Positions 56,963 through 64,000 of a DNA stretch of 64,000 bases are shown here, piece after piece. The notes beneath the pieces were generated by a model. The model was not told the origin of the DNA and searched no databases. It saw nothing but the letters and a program-made list of their open reading frames with translations. The stretch's first letter is position 1, and each line of letters starts with the position of its first letter. Origin of the DNA: Aureococcus anophagefferens (Eukaryota; Sar; Pelagophyceae; Pelagomonadales; Pelagomonadaceae); contig NW_008705561.1 in NCBI RefSeq assembly GCF_000186865.1, positions 311,711 through 375,710 of the forward strand. Direction: 5' to 3'. The position numbers were made by a program, and so were the translations under genes.

Positions 56963-57823
56963 TCACGGAAATGGTGTTGCAAACGGGTGCGTCGTGGGCG
57001 AGTACGTCGGGACGCCCGTGGGCGCGGCCGTTGGCGCGCACGTCGGCCCGCCCGACTCCAGGAACCGGACTTCCGCGATGCCCAAGTAGTCGTCCTCCGT
57101 GCCCAAGTGGACTCCCTGCTGAAGGAAGAGGCGGATGTGCTGCGTCGCGACGGCGCTTTTGAGGGTGAAGCACGCGTCCATGACGTCCGGGAGCGAGCTC
57201 GGGTCGCCGTCGCCGGCGAGCATGCCGTTGTTCTCGTCGTAGGTCGCCTCCTCGAACCAGCTCGAGCCGTCGTACGAAATGTCGACGCGCACGCTCGTGG
57301 CCCCGTACATGATACTCGCGTACCAATCCCAGACCAGGCACACGCCCGTCACGGTGTGCGTCTCCTTGAGGTCGTAGGCGATCCACTGGTTGGTCGTCTG
57401 GAGATGTGCGGCGTACCAGCCCCCGTCCGCATCGTACTTACCGTCGAGCGTCTTGCTGCAGTGGTAACCAATAAACTGCGACGAGACCGAGCACGAGTCC
57501 TTGTCCGGGAGCAGCTCGACGTCGCACTGATCGACGGCCGTGGGCGCGGCCGTCGGGTCGCCCGTGGGCAGGCCCGTGGGCAGGCCCGTGGGCAGGCCCG
57601 TGGGCAGGCCCGTCGGGCCCGCCGTCGGGTCGCCCGTGGGCAGGCCCGTGGGCAGGCCCGTGGGCGCGCCCGTCGGGTCCGCCGTCGGGTCGCCCGTGGG
57701 CAGGCCCGTGGGCAGGCCCGTGGGCGCGCCCGTGGGCAGGCCCGTGGGGTCGCTCGTAGGAGCACGAGTAACCGGGCCCCGGGGGTCGCCCTCGTTGGAG
57801 TCCGAGACCTCTCGAGAGGGCAT
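56963..57823 (-). CDS. PT-repeat plus discoidin (F5/8-type C) domain protein, 5' end uncertain
   Basis: The frame is open for 286 residues from the ATG at 57821-57823. About 85 residues of tandem PTGLPTG/PTGDPT units (see minisatellite) are followed by a discoidin-like domain (DKDSCSVSSQFIGYHCSKTLDGK; QWIAYDLKETHTVTGVCLVWDW; VRVDISYDGSSWFE; QHIRLFLQQGV; DDYLGIAEVRFLES). A second short PT tail ends at 56963. Discoidin domains bind carbohydrates or lipids on cell surfaces, and the PT linker looks extracellular. No signal peptide is seen, so upstream exons are probably missing. Confidence 0.65.
   Translation of the reverse strand: MPSREVSDSNEGDPRGPVTRAPTSDPTGLPTGAPTGLPTGLPTGDPTADPTGAPTGLPTGLPTGDPTAGPTGLPTGLPTGLPTGLPTGDPTAAPTAVDQCDVELLPDKDSCSVSSQFIGYHCSKTLDGKYDADGGWYAAHLQTTNQWIAYDLKETHTVTGVCLVWDWYASIMYGATSVRVDISYDGSSWFEEATYDENNGMLAGDGDPSSLPDVMDACFTLKSAVATQHIRLFLQQGVHLGTEDDYLGIAEVRFLESGGPTCAPTAAPTGVPTYSPTTHPFATPFP
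57540..57757. repeat. 12-bp minisatellite coding for PTGLPTG repeats
   Basis: About 18 units of GTGGGCAGGCCC and variants (GTCGGGTCGCCC, GTGGGCGCGCCC) lie head to tail. On the minus strand they encode alternating threonine-proline-glycine units. Higher-order blocks of three to five units recur, which is typical of unequal exchange. Confidence 0.9.
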
Positions 57824-58072
57824 ATGTGGCTGGGTTGGATAAAAAGTCGGGTTTATGATGCTGTTGAAGTTTTTGAGTTATTGGCTCTGCGCGCAAGACG
57901 ACGGTGCCGGCTTTCAGATGCAACAAGAATTTTGCAAATCGGTGGTCATGGCGCCGAGATAGAGCTTGCCAAAGGTGCCCATCACCACTGGCGGAGCCCT
58001 CTTTACCATCGATTTTCTCGAAAGCGTATCTCGCCATTCGATCCGACATCTTATCCAACCCAGCCACATATG
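57821..58072. mobile_element. 252-bp segment with 22-bp perfect terminal inverted repeats
   Basis: 57821-57842 is the exact reverse complement of 58051-58072 (starting CATATGTGGCTGGGTTGG). If the palindromic CATATG is taken as a target duplication, the element is 57827-58066 with 16-bp ends. It lies between the discoidin gene and a duplicated discoidin fragment. No transposase is encoded. The ends contain GTGGCTGGG/CCCAGCCAC and so could supply GT and AG splice sites. Confidence 0.65.
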
Positions 58073-58144
58073 AGTAGCTGTAGGACCCGGCGTAGGTAAG
58101 ATATACGCAGTTTCTCGCCTCCTCGAGGGACGCAATCCCGCGCA

Positions 58145-58231
58145 GCTCCACGAACCGGACTTCCGCGATGCCCAGATAGACATCGACGGCCTGCTCGAGG
58201 AAGAGGCGGATGTGCTGCGTCTCGACCGCCA
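58145..58231 (-). pseudogene. Duplicated fragment of the discoidin exon
   Basis: It matches 57055-57152 over the QHIRLFL...YLGIAEVRF segment (for example GGAAGAGGCGGATGTGCTGCGT and CCGGACTTCCGCGATGCCCA in both). The open frame around it has no ATG before the match. It may be an upstream exon of a larger discoidin gene or a relic of a tandem copy. The rest of 57824-58568 has no other gene I can support. Confidence 0.5.
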
Positions 58232-58568
58232 CACGCGTAGCATCGCTCCATAGCGCGGCCCGCTCCGAGTCGTGGGCGTCGCGCCGGTCGAGATCCACGG
58301 CGGCAACGCCCGGGCGATTGAAGTCCGCCGCAGCAAAAGGTACGGCGCTGCACCTCGATTTCTTCAGCGGGGGCGGCGATGACAGCTCTGCGGCGCGTGC
58401 CGGGTGCTCGCAGAAAGTTGAAGTCAAGTTGCTGTCCCCAGCCTCGAGAGAAACTCTGTGGCAGCCAGGGCCTGGACGAAGTCGTCTACCTCGTCGCTGC
58501 GCGACGACGACCTCGACGCGCGCGTGACACCTTTAGCGCCGCCGCCCTCGAAGAGGCGCTCCGAGACG

Positions 58569-61500
58569 ATGCCGCCGCAGATGGTGAGCATCGGCGGGGG
58601 CGGCGCGGACCCGCGCCTGGGCATGGAGTACATGGAGACGGAGGAGCTCGGCGACGGCATCAGCATCAACCGCCACCGCTACAACACGGAGTTCGGCCAC
58701 AACACCTGCGACTTCGTGTCCATGGAGGACCAGTCGCCCGAGAGCGTCGCGAAGCTCTCCGAGGCGCTCAAGAGGCAGCAGGAGGACAAGGAGGCGGCCA
58801 AGTGGGACGCGCGCGACGCCGCGGCGAAGACCCGCAAGGACGAGGTCATGTGGTCCTACGAGGTCGAGGACTGCGGCGCGGCGGAGTGCAACGGCCTCTA
58901 CGAGCGGAGCGACGACTACGGCTGGCGCAACGAGGCGCCCGTCTCTATCCGGCGCCGCGCGGGGGCGATCGCGCGCGGGCGTTCCGCGCGCCCTCGCCCC
59001 GGAGAGTGGGCGTCGCGGTGGGGCGAGGGCGGAGAGTGGGTGTCGCGCCCTCCGCGCAGAGCATCGCTCGTCGAAACGTCGCGCCGAGAACGCGACCGCG
59101 CGCCGCGCAGGTCTACGTCAAGGCCAAGGGGTCCCCCAAGGGCTGCGACAAGGTCTTCTCCCTGAGCCGCGAGGAGCAGCCCGTCAACGAGGCGCGGACG
59201 GAGTTCAAGATGGGCTGGATCCTCGGGTGCATCGACGAGAAGAAGGCCTACTTTGGCACGCTGACGGACGGCCTGTCCATCCCCCACGAGCAGTGGCAGG
59301 CCCTCGCCGACGACGTCAAGTCGCCCGTGCCCTACTGCCGGTGGAAGTCGTGCACGGACCGCGCCAACGACCACAAGGTCATGGGCAACGTCTACTTCAA
59401 GCGCGGCCAGTACCACGAGGCCATCGCGGAGTACTCCGAGGGCCTGCTCTACGACCCCGTCGACGCGGCGACGCTCGCGACGCTGCTGAGCAACCGGAGC
59501 GAGTGCCGCATGCGCCTCAAGGACTGGCTCGAGGCGCTCGGCGACGCGGAGGACGCGCTCGACGCGCTCGGCGACGACCCGGCGCTCACCGCGACGACCG
59601 CGCCCATCGTCGAGAAGGCCCACAACCGGCGGGGCAAGGCCGCGCGCGAGCTCGGCCAGCTCGCCATCGCCGCCGACGCCTACGTCGCGGCCCTCGAGGC
59701 GTCCGCGGCGCTGCGGAAGATCCCGAACCTCAAGAAGGACGTCGCCGCGCGGCTCGCGCTCGGCGCCAAGGAGACGTCCGACGCGCTCAAGGAGGTGCGC
59801 GCCCTCGAGCGCGTCGCGGGCCTCGTCGGCGCCAAGGCCGCCGCGGCCAAGGGCGAGGACCTCCAGCTGCTCGAGACGAAGAAGTGCCTCGACGGCCTCG
59901 CGGAGCTCGCGGACGCCGCGATCTTAGATCGGGACGCGGGCGCCTGCGCCCGGGCGGCGAAGTTGTTGGACGTGCTGGCGCCGGCCATCGAGTCGCTCCA
60001 GCCGGACCTCAAGGGCGCGCTCGCGCAGCAGCCGACGCCGGCCGTGCAGCGCTACGCGCGCGCGGCCGGCGCGCTCGAGCTCCTCGCGGGCTTCGTCGAG
60101 GGCAACGAGACCCTCCACGCGAGCTGCGCGTCCCTGCCCCTCGTGCGCCTGCGCACGCTCGTCCGCGGCGACGAGGCGTCGCTCTGCAAGTTCGTCGACG
60201 TCGGCGGCGTGCGGCGGCTCCAGGCCGCGCTGCTGCAGGACGACATGCACTGCGCGTACCACGGCGCGGCGCTGCTCGTGGAGCTGCTGGGCGCGAAGCG
60301 CTGCGCGGGGCGGGCCATCAAGCAGTTCTTCGCGCCGCTCGCGGCGCCGTCCGCGGACGCGGAGAGCCGCGACTTCCACTTCGCCAAGAAGTTCGGCGCG
60401 CGCCTCGGCCGCGACTGCCTGGCGCGGCTCCAGAAGATGAGCGTGCTCACGCCCAAGGCCATGGGCTTCCGCATGGACACGGCGCGCTACACGAAGAACG
60501 AGTGGGCGACGGCGCAGCGCTGCGCGGCCGAGGCCGCGGCGCTCCTCTGCGAGCACAAGCCGAGCCGCGTCGCGGCCGCCAAGGTCCTCAAGATCTCGGC
60601 GCTCGTGAAGATGCTCGAGTCGCCGAACCGCGACGTCTCCGAGCGCGGCGCCCGGACGCTGCGGGCCGTGACGACGGACGCCGCCGCGCGCCGCGCGCTC
60701 GACGTCCGCGCGGGGTTCCGCGACCTTTTGAAGTACGCGCACGAGCTCGTCGCCTGCTCCGGCGAGGTCGCGCGGCTGACGCTGCGCATGCGCTCCGTCG
60801 ACGACGTCGCCGCGCGCCAGCGCGCCCAGGAGGAGCAACGGGCCCAGTCCGCGAAAGCGAAAGTCGCGCGGGCCAAGGCGCGCGCGGCGGGCGGCGGCGC
60901 GCGCGCGGCCGCCGGCGAGCGGACGACGACCAAGGCCGACGCGATCCTCGGCTACCCGCTCAAGCAGATGTTCAAGGACGGCGCGACCAAGGCCGAGGAT
61001 GACGATGGGGACGAGGACGCCGAGGTCCCCGCGCGACGAAGCACGGTCGACTGGGCGACGAAGCTCCAGACGGACGGCCAGGAGCTCCTCTACTACCGCG
61101 CGGACCACCTGGACAAGCGCAAGGTCGAGGACGCGGTCGGCGCGCTGGAGCTCGTCGCCGAGGAGCTCGAGGCGTTGGTCGCGGACCCGCGGCGCAGGGA
61201 CGAGGTCGACGGCTGGATTTCGGCGCTCTCCGAGGACCGCGCGTGGGGCTTCCTCGCGCCCCTCATCCACGGCCCGCCGCCGCTCGCCGAGGCCGCGCTG
61301 CGCGTCCTGGCGGCCTGCTGCCTCGGCTGCCCGGACGTGGGCCACGCCCTCGTGGACTGCATGGCGTACCGTCCGCTCCTGACGCTCGACTCGCCGCGGG
61401 GCCACGAGCCGCTGCGGACGCACGTGCCCGAGCTCTACAAGACGAGCCGGAGGGCGCGCAACGCCGCGGCGACGGTGCTGGGCGCCTGCGGCCGCACGGC

Positions 61501-62656
61501 GGGCTTCAACCAGGGCGTCGACGACGACGAGCGGCGGTCCCTGTCGACGCTCCAGGCGCTGCTCGAGGCCGCGGACCAGGACCCGAACGCCGAGGCGACC
61601 GTCGCGGGCGCGGCCGCGGCGATGGCGTCCGTCGTCAACTACCGGCCCGAGCGCGTGCTCCTCGTGGAGCTGCGCTTCGTGGAGAACGTCATCGTGCCCA
61701 TGTGGCGCACGGCGACGCCCCACGGCGAGCCGCGCAAGGCGCTGTCGTCGCTGCTCCGGGGCATGCTCCGCGACGAGACGTTCATGCAGAAGCTGCTCAT
61801 CAACTTCGAGAAGCGCGGCCGCGTGGGGCTCTTCAACAGCCTGACCAACGAGCTGCGCTGCGAGGACCTCGGCGACTCGGCGCAGCTCTTCGAGCGCGAG
61901 GCCAACTCCGTCGACGCCATCTGGACGTCGTCCGACAAGAAGCGCGAGCAGCTCGAGCAGGACCGCGCGGACGACGACCTGCGCGTCGACGCCGTCGCGC
62001 GGTGCCTGGCCACGGCCCTGCCGAAGCGCGGCAAGTTCCTCGAGTTCGGCATGACGACGGGCCTCGTGTCGTCGCGTTTGAAGGACTTGGTCGACCGGTC
62101 CGTGTCGATCGTCGTCGCGGACCCGAGCGACAAGGCGCGCCTGGGCATCTTAGACGACCTGAAGCAGGTGGGCCGCGACCCGGACGTCAAGGACGAGGAG
62201 GACTACGTCTCCGAAGTGTTGGTCAACGGCAACGTGAAACTGGTGCGCGCGGACGCGCGCGCGAAGGCGCTCTCGGAGTTCGAGGCGCTCAAGGAGATGG
62301 GGCCCTACGACGTCATCTACCTCCAGAACGCGAAGGACTACGTCGTCGACTTCGAGCCCTTCTTCGCCGACCTGGCGAAGCATTTACTGGTCAAACCGTC
62401 GGGCAAGCTCTGCTTCCTCGAGGACAAGGACTTCGGCTTCGTCCTCGGCGACGACGCGGTCCACGCGGGGCTCGTGGAGGACGACGCGTCGGGCGAGTGC
62501 GTCGTGCTCCAGAAGGGCCGCGACCTCTTCATCTTCGGCTACGAGGACGGGCCGGGCTTCCCCCTGCCGGGGAGCCCCATCCCCGCGCCGCGCGCCAAGA
62601 AGGCGGACGCGATGCTCAAGGGCGGCAAGGAGGCCGGCCTCCTCGACCTCGACTAG
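58569..62656 (+). CDS. TPR-ARM repeat protein with methyltransferase-like C-terminus
   Basis: Exons 58569-58940 and 59111-62656 (1305 aa); the 170-nt intron is GTCTCT...CGCGCAG. A TPR pair (MGNVYFKRGQYHEAIAEYSEGLLYDP; LLSNRSECRMRLKDWLEALGDAEDAL) lies near residue 230. About 650 residues of ARM/HEAT-like helices follow, similar in plan to UNC-45-type myosin chaperones. The last ~250 residues have a Rossmann-like pattern (VSIVVADPSDKARLG; VKLVRADARA; PYDVIYLQNAKD) that may be a degenerate methyltransferase. The domain calls after the TPRs are tentative. Confidence 0.7.
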
Positions 62657-62695
62657 GCCGCCCCTTTTTTTGCAGACGCGCTAACGGACGACTAG

Positions 62696-63250
62696 TTACT
62701 CCGCGCCGTCCCCGGCGGCGCGCGCGGCGCGCTTGGACTCGCGGATCTCGAAGGCGGCCGTCGCCTTCTTCTCCTTGCGGCGCTTCGCGAGGCTCGTCGC
62801 GTCGTCGAGGCGGATGGGGCGGCCCTCGACGGGCTGGCCGTCGAGGGACCGCAGGGCCGTCGTCGCGTAGAGCGGGTCGCTGTAGGTGCAGAAGCCGTAG
62901 CCCTTGGACTGGCCCGTGAACGAGTCGCGGACGATTTTCACGTGCGTCACGGGCCCCACCGCGCCGAAGAAGGGCTTGAGCGTGTCCTCCGTGACGTCGT
63001 AGCGCACGTTCGCGAAGAAGATGCGGTTCGGCACCTCGGCCTCGCGCTTGCGCCGCGCGTTCGCCCCGACGGACCCGCCCGTGTTCTTCTCCGTGACGCG
63101 CCGCCGGTTCTTCTTCGTCACGCCGTGGCGCACGACGAGCGGAGCGGCGGTCCGCGTCGACGGGGTGGTCGTGTGGGGCGCCAGGAAGGCGCGCGCCGGG
63201 GCGAGGAGGAGGGCGGCGGCGCCGAGGAGCAGCTGTGTCGAGGCCACCAT
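62696..63250 (-). CDS. Plastid-targeted RRM RNA-binding protein
   Basis: Predicted 184 aa from the ATG at 63248-63250. The leader QLLLGAAALLLAPARAFLAP ends in an RAF-LAP plastid-import motif. One RRM follows with RNP2-like RIFFANVRYDV and RNP1-like KGYGFCTYSD (aromatics in place). The tail is basic. Such proteins stabilise or edit plastid transcripts. It is convergent with the TPR-ARM gene; the gap is 39 bp. Confidence 0.88.
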   Translation of the reverse strand: MVASTQLLLGAAALLLAPARAFLAPHTTTPSTRTAAPLVVRHGVTKKNRRRVTEKNTGGSVGANARRKREAEVPNRIFFANVRYDVTEDTLKPFFGAVGPVTHVKIVRDSFTGQSKGYGFCTYSDPLYATTALRSLDGQPVEGRPIRLDDATSLAKRRKEKKATAAFEIRESKRAARAAGDGAE

Positions 63251-63400
63251 GCTTGCTTCGCTGCGGCACTGCCTCAGCACTGTCGAGCGCGCGACTTCAA
63301 CTTGAAGCCTGCGGCTCTCGAGGTGAGCTGCTCTCCGCAGCGTTGCCTCGGTTGCTGCCCGCCTGTCTGGTCTCGCAGAGCTGCGCTGCTTAAGCTGCCC

Positions 63401-63485
63401 GCCTGCTTGAGCTGCCCGCCTGCTTGAGCTGCCCGCCTGCTTGAGCTGCCCGCCTGCTTGAGCTGCCCGCCTGCTTGAGCTGCCC
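63401..63485. repeat. 17-bp minisatellite upstream of UDG-like gene
   Basis: Five perfect head-to-tail copies of GCCTGCTTGAGCTGCCC, with degenerate copies on both sides (63385-63400 and 63486-63502). It lies 13-30 bp upstream of the last gene's ATG and inside the divergent promoter region shared with the RRM gene. Confidence 0.92.
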
Positions 63486-63514
63486 GACCGCTCAAGCTGC
63501 CCGCCTCCGAAGCC

Positions 63515-64000
63515 ATGGAGTCCAAGAAGCGGCCGAGGACCGAGACGCCGCCGCGGAAGCCGGCGAAGCAGCCGAGAGAGACGCCCACACCGGAGGCGGC
63601 GGACGCGGACTGGATGGACCGTCCTCGGTCGTTCGCGAACCTCGCGAACCTCGCGGCCGCGCGGGCCCTCGACGTCGCGCGCGTGCGGCCGCTGCGCGCG
63701 TACGTCGCCGCGCTCCGAGAAACCGCCAAGGACGCGACGCTGCCCGACTTCGATCCGCTGGGCGGCGGCGTCGATGCCACGGTGCTGTTCCTGATGGAGG
63801 CGCCGAGCGGCAACGCGTCCGTCGCGCGCGGCGGGAGCGGCTTCATCTGCCCGAACAACGACGACGTCACGGCCGTCATCGACGCGGAGCTCAAGGAAGC
63901 GGCGGGGCTCGCGAGGGACCGAGTCGTGGTGTGGAACGCCTGCCCCTTCTACGTCGGCAGCGCGACGAAGATTCGCAAGCCGACGCTGAAGGACATGAAG
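63515..64000 (+). CDS. Uracil-DNA glycosylase superfamily protein (5' part; runs off window)
   Basis: The ATG at 63515 opens a frame that reaches the window end (162 codons). A basic N-terminus (MESKKRPRTETPPRKPAKQP) precedes VLFLMEAPSGNASVARGGSGFICPNNDD and VVVWNACPFYVGS, which match the active-site loop (GxAPG-like, here EAPSG) and the WN-type motif of UDG-like enzymes. They remove uracil or related bases from DNA, or act on similar substrates. It shares a promoter region with the divergent RRM gene; a 17-bp minisatellite lies just upstream of its start. Confidence 0.7.
   Translation, partial: MESKKRPRTETPPRKPAKQPRETPTPEAADADWMDRPRSFANLANLAAARALDVARVRPLRAYVAALRETAKDATLPDFDPLGGGVDATVLFLMEAPSGNASVARGGSGFICPNNDDVTAVIDAELKEAAGLARDRVVVWNACPFYVGSATKIRKPTLKDMK

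Noticed and set aside
57540..57757. Possible CRISPR array
   Set aside because: The units are 12 bp, contiguous and protein-coding, with no spacers; the genome is eukaryotic.

Overview
This window looks like nuclear DNA of a GC-rich stramenopile alga, most consistent with a pelagophyte such as Aureococcus anophagefferens. The evidence is four fucoxanthin-chlorophyll-type light-harvesting (LHC) or related plastid proteins whose signal peptides end in an A-F-x-P motif, a eukaryotic selenoprotein with a SECIS hairpin, a septin, and introns made by introner elements (known from Aureococcus). Genes are dense (about 45 in 64 kb), on both strands, mostly with one to three exons. There are no operons, rRNA genes, convincing tRNAs or CRISPR arrays. 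The assembly has one 50-N gap (39736-39785).

Layout. 1-14 kb: the 3' end of one gene, a WW-MORN protein, an EGF plus beta-propeller hydrolase, a zinc-knuckle/RRM protein, a small plastid protein, a GT15-like mannosyltransferase, a TPR protein, a cytochrome b5 reductase, an LHC protein and an M1 aminopeptidase. 14-25 kb: an orphan gene, an LHC protein, a GH79 heparanase-like enzyme, an NFKBIL1-like protein, a septin, a SPOUT methyltransferase, an FHA-SAP protein, a Dus synthase and a cupin-like protein. 25-40 kb: a prolyl-hydroxylase-TPR fusion, a nucleotide-sugar transporter, membrane proteins, a TLC protein, an LHC protein, a MYND protein, UTP7/WDR46 and a coiled-coil protein. 40-64 kb: a sulfotransferase, a selenocysteine GST, a RING/U-box-like protein, EMC10, a sorting nexin, a beta-helix protein, a NYN-LOTUS protein, a RING-Sel1 protein, GLTP, an ion channel, a discoidin/PT-repeat protein, a TPR-ARM protein, a plastid RRM protein and the start of a uracil-DNA glycosylase-like gene.

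Main discovery. At least seven introns are short terminal-inverted-repeat elements of about 110-230 bp, flanked by 8-bp target-site duplications (TSDs). The 5' splice site is always the first two bases of the upstream TSD copy, and the acceptor AG is the last two bases of the element, so splicing restores the pre-insertion gene exactly. All but one use GC rather than GT as donor. Two sequence families share an internal core. An eighth, shorter intron behaves the same way.

Second discovery. A glutathione-S-transferase-like gene has an in-frame UGA exactly at the catalytic cysteine of its CPYA-type motif, followed by a SECIS-like hairpin just after the stop codon.

Many of the proteins serve the plastid (LHCs, RRM), the secretory pathway (GT15, nucleotide-sugar transporter, EMC10, sulfotransferase, GLTP, GH79) or RNA metabolism (UTP7, Dus, SPOUT, RRMs, NYN-LOTUS). 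Four genes contain apparent one-base frameshifts in short repeats, which may be assembly errors.
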